A DNA stretch of 64,000 nucleotides from Siccirubricoccus phaeus (GCF_008360935.1 NZ_SRXO01000006.1:62001-126000); one strand, 5' to 3'; counted from the stretch's first letter, positions 35,308 through 43,816 are shown. Made by a program: numbers and translations. The notes: generated by a model not told the origin, from the letters alone.

Positions 35308-35529
35308 CTATCGCTCGGCGCCGCGTTCCACCTCGCCCACCGCCTTCGTCACCTCGGCGATGCTGGCGAATTCCTGGTCCGGCATGGCGTTGATCACCGC
35401 CATGACGTCCTGCTCGGCGTCGTTCTTCTTCGCCTGCTGCACCAGGTCCCGCTTCTGCGCCGGGAAGTGGATGCCCTTCAGGTGATGCGTGATATTGGCG
35501 GGGCTCTGCCCGCCGAGGCCTCTGGTCAT
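35308..35529 (-). CDS. DUF2795 domain-containing protein
   Basis: A 73-aa protein beginning MTRGLGGQSPANITHHLKGI, with HFPAQKRDLVQQAKKNDAEQ in the middle and a helical C-terminus ending VGEVERGAER. The SPANITHHLKGIHFPAQKRDL segment is the DUF2795 pattern. These small proteins often sit beside stress genes; here it precedes the PfpI-like gene in a probable two-gene operon. Function unknown. Confidence 0.8.
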   Translation of the reverse strand: MTRGLGGQSPANITHHLKGIHFPAQKRDLVQQAKKNDAEQDVMAVINAMPDQEFASIAEVTKAVGEVERGAER

Positions 35530-35649
35530 GGCTCTCTCCCTGCTTTGGTGGCCGGAGAACGGCTGCCAGGCCGCGGGGTTGCCCCGCCGGCGCTTGCTTG
35601 ACGCCGCGCCGCACATTGCCGAACCTGCGGCAAAACGAGGAGGAAACCG

Positions 35650-36612
35650 ATGCCCACGCGACGCAGCGCCCTGGTCGGGGCAGGGGCCATGCTGGCGCTG
35701 CCGGCACGGGCCCAGGCCCCGTGGCCGGAGAAGCCCATTCGCCTGCTGGTCGGCTTCCCGGCCGGCGGCCCCACGGATTTCGCCGCCCGCGTCCTGCAGG
35801 ACGCGCTGCAGCAGGTCTGGGGCCAGCCTTTGGTCATCGAGAACCGGCCCGGCGCCAGCCAGGTGATCGCGGCGGAAGCGGTGGCGAAATCCCCGCCCGA
35901 TGGCTACACGCTGCTGCTCTGCACCAGCAACCTGACCACCAACCCGGCGGTCTTCGCGCGCCTGCCCTATGACACGCTGCGCGACTTCACCCCGATCGTC
36001 ATCATCTACTCCTCCCCCACCGTGCTCTTCGTCGGGGAGAATTCGCCCTACCGCGACGTGCGGGACGTGATCGCGGCGGCGAAGCAGCAACCGGGCATGG
36101 CCGCCGCCACCTCCGGCGTCGCCACCTCCGGCCATTTCGCGACGGAGATGTTCATGCGGGCGGCCGGCATCGAGCTGACGCATGTGCCCTATCGCGGCGC
36201 GCCGCCCGCCTTGCAGGATGTGATGACGGGGCGGGTGCCGATCACCTTCTCCACCCTGTCCGGCGCAATCGGCCTGGCGCGGGAGGGCAAGCTGAAGCCC
36301 ATCGCCATCGCCGCGCCGCGCCGCACGCCGTCCTTCCCGGATGTGCCGACCATGGCGGAGCAGGGGGTGGAGATCCGCGATACCTCCCCCTGGTACAGCT
36401 TCGTCGGCCCGGCCGGGATGCCGGCGGCAATCGTCAACCGCATGGCCGCCGATGTGCAGACGCTGCTGAAGCGACCGGATATCATCAACCGCATCGAGAG
36501 CAGCGGCGGCATCGTCGAGGGGGAAGGGCCGGTGGAATTCCGCGCCCGCATCCCGCGCGAGATCGCCATCAACACGGATGTGGCGCGCGCCGCCAACATC
36601 CATATCGAGTAG
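35650..36612 (+). CDS. Bug-family tripartite tricarboxylate receptor protein
   Basis: A 320-aa periplasmic solute receptor of the Bug/TctC family. The N-terminus MPTRRSALVGAGAMLALPAR is a signal sequence, possibly Tat (RR before a hydrophobic run). PWPEKPIRLLVGFPAGGPTD, AKSPPDGYTLLLCTSNLTTN and VPYRGAPPALQDVMTGRVPI are family marks. No TctA/TctB membrane genes are nearby, as is common for these orphan receptors. It is followed 17 bases later by an alcohol dehydrogenase. Ligand unknown. Confidence 0.92.
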   Translation: MPTRRSALVGAGAMLALPARAQAPWPEKPIRLLVGFPAGGPTDFAARVLQDALQQVWGQPLVIENRPGASQVIAAEAVAKSPPDGYTLLLCTSNLTTNPAVFARLPYDTLRDFTPIVIIYSSPTVLFVGENSPYRDVRDVIAAAKQQPGMAAATSGVATSGHFATEMFMRAAGIELTHVPYRGAPPALQDVMTGRVPITFSTLSGAIGLAREGKLKPIAIAAPRRTPSFPDVPTMAEQGVEIRDTSPWYSFVGPAGMPAAIVNRMAADVQTLLKRPDIINRIESSGGIVEGEGPVEFRARIPREIAINTDVARAANIHIE

Positions 36613-36628
36613 CCAGGACCAGACCGAC

Positions 36629-37762
36629 ATGCGCATGCAGGCCGCCATCATGTTCGAGCAGGGCAAGCCCCGCCCCTACGCCACCAGCAATGCGCTGGTG
36701 ATCGAGGAGGTGGAGCTGGAAGGCCCCGGCCCGGGCGAGATCCTGATCGAGGTCGCCGCCGCCGGCCTCTGCCATTCCGACCTTTCGGCCATCGAGGGCA
36801 TCAGGCCGCGGCCGCTGCCGGTGGTGATCGGGCATGAGGGCGCCGGCATCGTGCGGGAGGTGGGGCAGGGCATCACCGACCTGAAGCCGGGCGACCATGT
36901 CATCACCGTCTTCGTCGCCTCCTGTGGCTCGTGCCGCAACTGCGTGCGCGGGCGGCCGAATATCTGCCTGGCGGGCGGCGCGGCGCGGGCGGCGGGGACG
37001 CTGCTCTCCGGGGCGAAGCGGATCAGCCGGCTGAATGGCGAGAAGATCAACCACGGCTCCGGCCTGTCGCTCTTCGCGCAATATGCGGTGGTGGGGCGGC
37101 GCTCCGCGGTGAAGATCGACCCGAGCGTGCCGCTGGAGGATGCCGCCATCTTCGGCTGCGCGGTGATGACCGGCGCGGGCGCGGTGCTGAACACGGCGGG
37201 CATGCGGGCGGGCGATACCATCGCCGTGGTCGGCCTCGGCGGCGTCGGCATGAATGCGCTGTTCGCCGCGGTGGCGGGCGGGGCGGAGCGGATCATCGCC
37301 ATCGATACCAGCGAGCAGAAATTGGGCCTCGCCCGGCAATGGGGCGCGACCGACACCTTCCTCGCCACCGACAAGGATGTGGTGGAACAGGTGAAGGCGG
37401 CGACGGATGGCGGGGTGGACACCGTCATCGAGACGGCGGGGAACATCAAGGCGATGGAGCTGGCCTATGCCGTGCTCTGCCGCGGCGGGCGCGTCGTGAG
37501 CGCGGGGCTGCCGGCGCAGGGGGCGGATTTCTCCTATATGCATGCCGGGCTCGTCTCGGATGAGAAGAGCATCCTCGGCAGCTACATGGGGAGCTGCATC
37601 GCGGAGCGGGACATTCCGCGCTTCCTTGGCATGTATCAGCGCGGCAAGCTGCCGGTGGGCTCGCTGAAGAGCGGCTTCCTGCCGCTTGCCGAGATCAATG
37701 CCGGCTTCGACCGGCTGGCGGAGGGCCAGGTGCTGCGCCAGGTGCTGCGGCCGAACATGTAG
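36629..37762 (+). CDS. Zinc-dependent alcohol dehydrogenase
   Basis: A 377-aa class III-type medium-chain dehydrogenase. Catalytic zinc ligands are Cys in AAGLCHSDL (about residue 46) and His in IGHEGAG. The structural zinc lobe has four cysteines in CGSCRNCVRGRPNIC, and the nucleotide fold is VVGLGGVGMNAL. Start ATG at 36629 chosen for the canonical MRMQAAIMFE opening. It resembles the dehydrogenases acting on S-hydroxymethyl thiols or simple alcohols; the substrate is not determined. Probably co-transcribed with the Bug receptor. Confidence 0.9.
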   Translation: MRMQAAIMFEQGKPRPYATSNALVIEEVELEGPGPGEILIEVAAAGLCHSDLSAIEGIRPRPLPVVIGHEGAGIVREVGQGITDLKPGDHVITVFVASCGSCRNCVRGRPNICLAGGAARAAGTLLSGAKRISRLNGEKINHGSGLSLFAQYAVVGRRSAVKIDPSVPLEDAAIFGCAVMTGAGAVLNTAGMRAGDTIAVVGLGGVGMNALFAAVAGGAERIIAIDTSEQKLGLARQWGATDTFLATDKDVVEQVKAATDGGVDTVIETAGNIKAMELAYAVLCRGGRVVSAGLPAQGADFSYMHAGLVSDEKSILGSYMGSCIAERDIPRFLGMYQRGKLPVGSLKSGFLPLAEINAGFDRLAEGQVLRQVLRPNM

Positions 37763-37777
37763 GTGCAGGCATGTCTC

Positions 37778-37800
37778 CCTCCCCCGCTTTGCGGGGGAGG
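37778..37800. repeat. Hairpin flanking DUF559 relic (left)
   Basis: Perfect inverted repeat CCTCCCCCGC-TTT-GCGGGGGAGG, followed by GGTTGGGGTGGGGG. A near copy (38181-38205) lies at the other end of the DUF559 pseudogene. Confidence 0.8.
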
Positions 37801-37819
37801 GTTGGGGTGGGGGTGTGCG

Positions 37820-38180
37820 ATGCAGCCGAAGGATTCCGCGCTACAGCGCCACGCCCGTGCCATGCGCCGGGAGGCAACGCCGCCGGAGCGCCTGCTATGG
37901 CGGATGCTGCGGAACGCCACATTGGGCGTGCGATTCCGGCGGCCAACATCCCATTCCGCCCTACGTCGCGGATTTCGCCTGTGTTTCGGCGAGGCTTGTC
38001 GTCGAGATCGACGGCTGGACGCATGCCGATCCGGTTGCGGATGTTGAGCGGGAGGCCGCGTTGCACGCCCAGGGCTGGCACGTGCTCCGCTTCTGGAACA
38101 ACGAGGTGATGGCCAACCCCGAAGGCGTCGTGCAGGCGATCCAGGCAGCGCTGGCCCGGCACCTGTCACCCCCGCCCTGA
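37820..38180 (+). pseudogene. DUF559 endonuclease-like gene, frameshifted
   Basis: Two frames together give one DUF559 (Vsr-like) protein. The first, from ATG 37820, reads MQPKDSALQRHARAMRREAT, then TPPERLLWRMLRNATLGVRF. The second continues HPIPPYVADFACVSARLVVE, then IDGWTHADPVADVEREAA and ends at 38180. The break lies in CGGCGGCCAACATCCC (about 37936-37951): dropping one C restores the usual RRQHPI. Either the gene is dead or the base is a sequencing error. Intact relatives are predicted very-short-patch-type nucleases, about 120 residues long. Confidence 0.8.
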
Positions 38181-38205
38181 CCCTCCCCCGCAGAGCGGGG
38201 GAGGG
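38181..38205. repeat. Hairpin flanking DUF559 relic (right)
   Basis: Perfect inverted repeat CCCTCCCCCGC-AGA-GCGGGGGAGGG directly after the pseudogene stop, closely matching the hairpin at 37778-37800. It also sits just past the end of the homospermidine synthase gene on the other strand and could act as a terminator for it, though there is no T-run. Confidence 0.8.
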
Positions 38206-38214
38206 AAGCGGCGG

Positions 38215-39624
38215 TCACACGACCCGGAAGTTCTTGAACTGCCAGGGGTCTTCGCGGTCCAGATCCTCCGGGAAGAGCTCCTCCCGGTCCTGCAGCGGGG
38301 TCCAGTCGGCATATTCGCCGACCACCTCGCCCAGATAGGGGCGCATGATCTCCATGCAGCGCGCATGGTCGATCTCATCCGCCTCCACGATGCCGGCGCG
38401 CGGATTCTCCAGCGCCCAGACCAGCCCCGCCAGCACCGCCGCCGTCACCTGCAGGGAGGTGGCGTTGTTGTGCGGCACCAGCGCCCGCGCCTCCTCGATG
38501 CTCAGCCGCGAGCCGTACCAGTAGGCGCCCTTCGCGTGCCCCATCAGCAGCACGCCGAGCTCGTCGATGCCGGAGGTGATCTCCTCCATCATCAGGCGCT
38601 TCTGCGGCTGCATCCCCCAGTTCTTGCCGGCGAGCTCGTGCACGGACAGCACGGCATCGTCGCAGGGGTGGTAGGCGTAATGCGCCGTCGGCCGGTAGCG
38701 CACCGCGCCCGAGGCATCCCGCACCGTGTAGTAGTCGGCCAGCGAGATCGCCTCGTTATGGGTGATCAGGAAGCCGTGGAACGGCCCCTCCAGCGGCGTC
38801 CAGCTGCGGACGCGGGTGGAGGCGCCGGGACGGGCCAGCCAGATCGCCGCATCGCAGCCGAAATCATGGCGGTTGCCGTCCAGCGGCAGCGCCTTCTCAT
38901 GGCTGCCCCAGCCCAGCTCGGAGGGCTGGCAGCCCTCGCCGACGAAGCCGTCGATCGACCAGGTGTTGACGAACTCGCCCCGCGCCTTGGGACGGTCCGC
39001 CACCTGGGTGTCGCGCTCGGCGATATGGATCACCTTCACGCCCAGCCGCTCGGCCAGCGCTCCCCAGCCCGCCTGGTCGGTCGGCACCACCAGGTCCAGC
39101 TCCAGGTCGCGGGCGAGGTTCAGCAGCGCCTCCTTCACCAGGTGGGAGACGAGGCCGGGATTGGCGCCATGCGTCAGCACCGCGGTCGGGCCGCCCTTGG
39201 CGCCACGGCGCAGCGCCCGCGCGCTCTCGCGCAGCGCGTAGTTGGAGCGCTGGGAGGGCGTGAGCGAGGGGTCGGTATAGCCGCCGGCCCAGGGCTCGAT
39301 GCAGGTGTCGAGGTAGAGGGCGCCGATCTCCTGGCACAGTTCGATAAGCGCGACGGAGGAGACATCGACCGAGAGGTTCAGCAGGAAGTCGCCCTTTTGC
39401 AGCTCCGGCACCAGCACGTCCTTGTAGTTCTCGCGGGTCACCGGCTGCTGCAGGAAGCGGATGCCGTATTCGGCCGCCACCTCGCGCCCGCGGGGCTCCG
39501 CGGTGATGATGGTGATGCGGTCGCGCGGCATCTTGATGTGGCGCAGGATGAGCGGCAGCACGCCCTGGCCGATGCTGCCGAAGCCAAGCATCACCAGGCG
39601 GCCGGAGAAGGAAGCGTGGATCAT
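38215..39624 (-). CDS. hss: Homospermidine synthase
   Basis: A 469-aa NAD-dependent enzyme that joins putrescine units to sym-homospermidine. The Rossmann opening is GRLVMLGFGSIGQGVLPLIL (residues 8-27). LYLDTCIEPWAGGY, LTHGANPGLVSHLVKEALL and HNEAISLADYYTV are family marks, and length fits. The ATG at 39624 gives the natural N-terminus. It lies downstream of the ornithine decarboxylase gene on the same strand, 279 bases away with a repeat between, so putrescine made there is the obvious substrate. Confidence 0.93.
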   Translation of the reverse strand: MIHASFSGRLVMLGFGSIGQGVLPLILRHIKMPRDRITIITAEPRGREVAAEYGIRFLQQPVTRENYKDVLVPELQKGDFLLNLSVDVSSVALIELCQEIGALYLDTCIEPWAGGYTDPSLTPSQRSNYALRESARALRRGAKGGPTAVLTHGANPGLVSHLVKEALLNLARDLELDLVVPTDQAGWGALAERLGVKVIHIAERDTQVADRPKARGEFVNTWSIDGFVGEGCQPSELGWGSHEKALPLDGNRHDFGCDAAIWLARPGASTRVRSWTPLEGPFHGFLITHNEAISLADYYTVRDASGAVRYRPTAHYAYHPCDDAVLSVHELAGKNWGMQPQKRLMMEEITSGIDELGVLLMGHAKGAYWYGSRLSIEEARALVPHNNATSLQVTAAVLAGLVWALENPRAGIVEADEIDHARCMEIMRPYLGEVVGEYADWTPLQDREELFPEDLDREDPWQFKNFRVV

Positions 39625-39704
39625 AACAGGGTCCTCCAGGGCACGCGTCAGAGATGCCCGCCGGCCGGGGTGGCTGGCGGGGTGGCAACGCCTGACTTCA
39701 CAGG

Positions 39705-39840
39705 CTGGTTGAGGGGGAGCTCTGCTCCTCCTCAAACTCCCCTCGCAAAGGGCCGAAAGGCCCTTTGAGCCCTTGCGTTTTGGAGCCGACGGGCGCGACG
39801 CAACCCCCTCGGGTTCCAAAGGCCCTTCGGCCTCTGGCGG
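39705..39840. repeat. Composite palindromic repeat, copy b
   Basis: A GAGGGGGAGCTCTGCTCCTC-type hairpin at about 39711-39732 is followed by the core CAAAGGGCC-GAAA-GGCCCTTTG (39746-39767) and GAGCCCTTGCG. An inverted degenerate core CCAAAGGCCCTTCGGCCT starts at 39816. Same layout as at 22.2 and 58.3 kb. Confidence 0.85.
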
Positions 39841-39848
39841 GGTGAGCG

Positions 39849-39898
39849 CGAGAGGGCGTCGTGCCGTAAGGCGCGCCTTACGGCACGACGCCCTCTCG
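39849..39898. repeat. 50-bp perfect palindrome
   Basis: Arms of 25 bases with no loop: the left arm begins CGAGAGGGCGTCGTGCCGTA and the right is its exact complement. It lies just past the ornithine decarboxylase stop (39904) and could end its transcript; the unit is related to the GGCGTCGCGCCGTAGGCGCG copies at 22.1 kb. Confidence 0.9.
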
Positions 39899-39903
39899 AA
39901 ACG

Positions 39904-41100
39904 TCACAGCAGCGGCGCGTCCCGCACCTCGACCAGCCGCGCCCGGTCGAAGCCGTTGAAGCTCGTCCGCAGGCAGGCGCCATAAGCGCCGAGCTGGCCG
40001 ATCTCGATCCAGTCGCCTTCCCGAACATCCTCGGGCAGCCAGAAGGGCCCGTTCATGCGGTCGGCGCTGTCGCAGGTGGGGCCGAACAGCATGAAGCCGC
40101 GCTGCCCCTCCGCCATCTCGCCTTCCGGCCGGATCAGCCGCACCGGGAAGGCGAAGCCCGGCAGCCCGGCGTCGGACAGCGCGCCGTAGATGCCGTCATT
40201 CACATAGAGCGCATCGCCGCGGCGCTGCTGCACCTGCACGACGACGCTGCCACCGGCGGCGACCAGCGCCCGGCCGGGCTCCGCCCACAGCTCCGCGCCC
40301 GGCAGGTCCAGCGCCTCGAACCCCGCCTCGATCTCGGCGAAGAAGGCGCCGAGCGGCAGCGGCCGGGTGTCCTCATAGGCCACCGGGAAGCCGCCCCCGA
40401 CATCGACGATCTCCACCGCCACGCCGGCGGCGCGGATCACCTTCCCGGCCAGCGCCAGCGCCTCCCGCCAGGCCAGCGGATCCAGGCACTGGGAGCCGAC
40501 ATGGAAGGAGAGGCCGAGCCGCTTCGCCTGCGGCCGGGCCGCGCACAGCAGCGCCACCGCCGCCTCCGGCGCCGCGCCGAATTTGCCGGAGAGGTCATAG
40601 ACCGCCCGGCCTTTCGGCAGCGCCAGCCGCACGACGAGGCCCAGCTCGCCGGCGTCGCCGCCGGTCTCCGCCACGATCTTCGCCAGCTCATCGGCGGTGT
40701 CGAGGACGAAGTCGCGCACCCCATGCCGGGTCCAGGCCTCGCGGATGGCGCCGCGGGACTTCACCGGGTGCATGAAGTGGATCTCCGCCTCCGGGAACAG
40801 GGTGCGCACCAGCGCCACCTCCGCCGCCGAGGCGCAGTCGAAATGCCGCACCCCGCCTGCCCAGACCGCGCGCAGCACGGCGGGCTCGGGGTTGCACTTC
40901 ACCGCATAGAGCGTCTTGCCCGGAAAGCCTTGCACGAAGGCGCCGCTGGCGGCGGCGATCACCCCCGGGCGCAGGCAATGCATCGGCTCCTCCGGCCGCT
41001 CCACCGCGACCAGATCATCGACCTTGGGCAGCACCGGATCCGCGGCCTCGAAGCGGCGGCGGAGGGGGGAGACGGCGGTGCGGGCGCGCAGCAGGCTCAT
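39904..41100 (-). CDS. speC: Ornithine decarboxylase, fold III PLP enzyme
   Basis: A 398-aa alanine-racemase-fold decarboxylase (eukaryotic type) making putrescine from ornithine. The PLP lysine is in TLYAVKCNPEP (about residue 68). GLSFHVGSQCLDP binds phosphate, IVDVGGGFPV holds the Gly loop, and the substrate/catalytic Cys is in FGPTCDSADRMNGP. Some relatives also accept lysine. It has a long leader (41101-41469) with a candidate leader peptide. A GAGGA ribosome site lies ten bases before the ATG. Homospermidine synthase and agmatinase are neighbours. Confidence 0.92.
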   Translation of the reverse strand: MSLLRARTAVSPLRRRFEAADPVLPKVDDLVAVERPEEPMHCLRPGVIAAASGAFVQGFPGKTLYAVKCNPEPAVLRAVWAGGVRHFDCASAAEVALVRTLFPEAEIHFMHPVKSRGAIREAWTRHGVRDFVLDTADELAKIVAETGGDAGELGLVVRLALPKGRAVYDLSGKFGAAPEAAVALLCAARPQAKRLGLSFHVGSQCLDPLAWREALALAGKVIRAAGVAVEIVDVGGGFPVAYEDTRPLPLGAFFAEIEAGFEALDLPGAELWAEPGRALVAAGGSVVVQVQQRRGDALYVNDGIYGALSDAGLPGFAFPVRLIRPEGEMAEGQRGFMLFGPTCDSADRMNGPFWLPEDVREGDWIEIGQLGAYGACLRTSFNGFDRARLVEVRDAPLL

Positions 41101-41167
41101 CAGGCAGTCCTCACGGCATCGCGGCCGCGCTTTCGGCGCGTTGCGACCAGGAAGTCGAATGGAGACA

Positions 41168-41236
41168 GGGGCCTTGCGGCCCCGGGCTTCAGGCGATGCG
41201 GTGGGGTGTCACCGCCGCGATGCGTCTCAACAGCAT
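41168..41236 (-). promoter_or_regulatory. Candidate leader peptide and hairpin of ornithine decarboxylase
   Basis: The 369-base space before the decarboxylase has no normal gene. On the minus strand a 15-codon frame (41236-41189) encodes MLLRRIAAVTPHRIA. A GAGGG ribosome site lies nine bases before its ATG, and an AGA-CGC Arg pair is near its start; AGA is rare in such GC-rich DNA. A GCGGTG/CACCGC stem lies inside the frame (41198-41215) and a GGGGCC-GCAA-GGCCCC hairpin (41168-41183) just after its stop. A third stem lies at 41126-41140. This looks like a translational attenuator, as speFL is for E. coli speF. Inferred. Confidence 0.45.
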
Positions 41237-41469
41237 GGGCAATCCCTCACGACCCCGCCCTTTCGGACGGCATGGACGAAAAGGACGCGTCCCGTCGTTG
41301 CTGTGCAGGGCGAAGGCCCGCTCGCGGCACGTGCGATGGCGTCAGCCGCCCCCGGGGAGGCGACGGCCGGAGAAATAGTGGGTCCCTGCGGGAAATGCCA
41401 TGTTTTTTTTCAGGGGGAAGGGCGAATTTCCGGCATGGCTACCGGAGCCCTCCGGGTATGGCCGGAATC

Positions 41470-42390
41470 TTATCGGCCAACCCCTTCCCGGGCGCCCTGC
41501 AGCGCCCCCTGGAGCGCCAGGTACTCCCAGACCAGGGTGGCGGCGGCCAGGGCGGTGATCTCCGCATGGTCATAGGCGGGCGCCACTTCCACCACATCCA
41601 TGCCGACGAATTGGCAGCCGCCGAGCCGGCGGAAGATCGCCTGGGCCTGCCAGCTCGCCAGCCCGCCGATCTCCGGCGTGCCGGTGCCGGGGGCGAAGGC
41701 GGGGTCCAGGCAGTCGATATCGAAGCTGAGATAGGCCGGCTCCGCCCCCAGCACCGCGGCGATGCGCGCGGCCAGCGCCACCGGCCCCAGCTCCTGCGCC
41801 TCCTGCCCCGTCACGATCGTCACGCCCTGGGCCTTGGTCCAGTCCCAGGTGCCGCGATCGACCGGGGAGCGGATGCCGACCTGGATCATCCGCCGCGGAT
41901 CGACCAGCTTCTCGTTCAGCGCATGCCAGAAGACCGAGCCATGGGCGAGGGGCTGGCCGAAATTGGTCTCCCAGGTATCCAGATGCGCGTCGAATTGCAC
42001 CAGGCCGAGCGGGCGCCCCAGCCGCTTCGCCGCGGCGCGCAGCAGCGGCAGGGTGACGCTGTGCTCCCCGCCCAGCGCCATCAGGTGGGCATGCCGCGCC
42101 GCCTGCGCCTCGATCAGCTTCAGGCTGCCCGCCAGGTCGCCCAGGGCGATGGCGAATTCCCCCACATCCACCAGATCCATATGCTGCGGATCGGTCCAGT
42201 GATGCGGGTGGATGCCATCCACCAGCATGCGGCTGGCGCGGCGGATGGCGCCCGGCCCGTCCCGCGTGCCGGCGCGGTTGGTGGTGCCGAGATCCAGCGG
42301 AATGCCGGCGACCGCATAGGTCGCCGTGCCGTCCCGCTGCGCCCGGCCCAGGAAGCCCGGCGCGGTGGCGAAGGTGGGAATGCCGGCCAT
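41470..42390 (-). CDS. speB: Agmatinase / arginase-family ureohydrolase
   Basis: A 306-aa ureohydrolase with the full two-manganese site: GGEHSVTLPLL, QFDAHLDTW (Asp-His-Asp) and SFDIDCLDPAFAPGTGTPE. The last motif and the LGTTNRAGTRDGP loop favour agmatinase (agmatine to putrescine and urea) over arginase, though guanidino-acid hydrolases look alike. Start ATG 42390 has a GGGTGA ahead; ATGs 4 and 10 codons upstream are possible. With ornithine decarboxylase it would give a second putrescine route. Confidence 0.88.
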   Translation of the reverse strand: MAGIPTFATAPGFLGRAQRDGTATYAVAGIPLDLGTTNRAGTRDGPGAIRRASRMLVDGIHPHHWTDPQHMDLVDVGEFAIALGDLAGSLKLIEAQAARHAHLMALGGEHSVTLPLLRAAAKRLGRPLGLVQFDAHLDTWETNFGQPLAHGSVFWHALNEKLVDPRRMIQVGIRSPVDRGTWDWTKAQGVTIVTGQEAQELGPVALAARIAAVLGAEPAYLSFDIDCLDPAFAPGTGTPEIGGLASWQAQAIFRRLGGCQFVGMDVVEVAPAYDHAEITALAAATLVWEYLALQGALQGAREGVGR

Positions 42391-42450
42391 GCGTTCACCC
42401 ATATGCCATGTATTGCACAAGCACCGCCGGCACCCCGTGGCGGCGCCCGG

Positions 42451-42777
42451 CTACTTCACCGAGGAGAAGGCGGTGGGCGCAAGGAAAAGGTTCTCCACCG
42501 AGGCCACGATCTGCCCGCTTTCCTCGGTCTTCGCCCGCTTGGTCAGCCATTCCGGGTCGGCGGCGAAGGCGTTCCACTTCTGCTCCCGCTCCGCCAGGCT
42601 GTCCCAGGCCAGCATGTAGTAGAGGTCCTGGTTGGAGGAGCCGACCAGCACCGTCCAGAACCCGGCCTGCTTGATGCCGTGCTTCTCCCACAGCTTCAGG
42701 GTGATGGTGTTGAAGCGGTCCAGCAGCGCGGGCAGCCGGCCGGGGACGCAGTGATAGATGCGAAGCTCGTAGACCAT
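42451..42777 (-). CDS. NIPSNAP family protein
   Basis: A 108-aa ferredoxin-like-fold protein: MVYELRIYHCVPGRLPALLD, then ITLKLWEKHGIKQAGFW, YYMLAWDSLAEREQKW and WNAFAADPEW. These are the NIPSNAP family features; the bacterial members have no settled role. A GGGAGG ribosome site precedes the ATG at 42777. It is followed after 60 bases by agmatinase on the same strand and is divergent from the LysR gene. Confidence 0.87.
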   Translation of the reverse strand: MVYELRIYHCVPGRLPALLDRFNTITLKLWEKHGIKQAGFWTVLVGSSNQDLYYMLAWDSLAEREQKWNAFAADPEWLTKRAKTEESGQIVASVENLFLAPTAFSSVK

Positions 42778-42842
42778 CTCGTTCTCCCTCCCATCTGGGC
42801 ATCGGATGCTACCGCCATTGGCGGACATGCCATAGTGGCCCG

Positions 42843-43748
42843 ATGGAGATGCTTCCCGATCTCGGCACGCGGCAGCTTCAGGCGGTGCTGGCGGTGGCGG
42901 AGGAGCGCAGCTTCGTCGCCGCCGCGGCGCGGCTGCGCCTCTCCCAGCCGGCGCTGACCCGGGTGGTGCAGCGCGTGGAGGATGTGCTGGGCGTCGCGCT
43001 GTTCGAGCGCAGCACGCGCCGGGTGGCGCTGACCGTGGCGGGGCGGGAATTCGTCGCGGTGGCGGAGCGGGTGCTGAATGATCTGCGCATCGCCGGCCGT
43101 TCCCTGCGGGAGCTGGCGGAGGAGCAGCGGGGGCAGGTGATCCTGGCCTGCATCATGTCCGTCGCCGCCGGCCCCTTGCCGAAGCTGCTGGCCGAATGGC
43201 GGGCGACGCGGCCGGGGGTGGAGCTGCATCTGCGCGAGGGCGTGCATGGCGACGTGGTGGAGGCGGTGCGGAGCGGCGTCGCCGATCTCGGCGTCACCTA
43301 TCTGGAGGCGCTGCCGGAAGGGGTGGCGGGGGAGGCGCTGGGCGAGGCCCGCTTCCGTGCCGTGCTGCCCCCCGGCCACCCCCTGGCGGAGGCGCCGCGG
43401 GTGAGCCTGGCGGCGCTGGCGGCGGAGCCGCTGATCTCCTTCCCTGCCGAGGCCCGCACCCGCCGGCTGCTGGATGGCGCCGCAGCGGCGGCGGGGGTGG
43501 CGCTGCGGCATGCGGCGACGGTGACGCAATTCGCCACCATGCTGGCGCTGGTGCGGGCGGGGATCGGCATCGCCATCGTGCCGGCGGGGGCGGTGCCGGC
43601 GGAGTCCGGCCTGGTGCTGCGGGATCTGGCGCCGCCCGGGCTGAAGCGCGCCATCGGCATCGTCACCCTGACGGGGCGGGAGCTGGCGCCGCCGGCGGCC
43701 GGGTTGCGCGAGTTGCTGCGGGGATTGATGCGCCAAATGCAAGAATAA
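42843..43748 (+). CDS. LysR-family transcriptional regulator
   Basis: A 301-aa LysR protein. The winged HTH is at residues 9-68 (RQLQAVLAVAEERSFVAAAA, then LSQPALTRVVQRVEDVLGVA), followed by the linker helix and a substrate-binding effector domain. It is divergent from the NIPSNAP/agmatinase pair with 65 bases between the starts, the usual arrangement for a LysR regulator and its target. It is 68 bases upstream of the next plus-strand gene, which may be another target. Ligand unknown. Confidence 0.92.
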   Translation: MEMLPDLGTRQLQAVLAVAEERSFVAAAARLRLSQPALTRVVQRVEDVLGVALFERSTRRVALTVAGREFVAVAERVLNDLRIAGRSLRELAEEQRGQVILACIMSVAAGPLPKLLAEWRATRPGVELHLREGVHGDVVEAVRSGVADLGVTYLEALPEGVAGEALGEARFRAVLPPGHPLAEAPRVSLAALAAEPLISFPAEARTRRLLDGAAAAAGVALRHAATVTQFATMLALVRAGIGIAIVPAGAVPAESGLVLRDLAPPGLKRAIGIVTLTGRELAPPAAGLRELLRGLMRQMQE

Positions 43749-43816
43749 TCGGCAACACCCGGTATCTGGCAAGAGCCGCGATGGCGGCGCAGGATGCGGG
43801 GCAGGGAGGGCACGCC

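Noticed and set aside
39849-39898. Rho-independent terminator call for the perfect palindrome
   Set aside because: No T-run follows on either strand, so it is listed as a repeat only.
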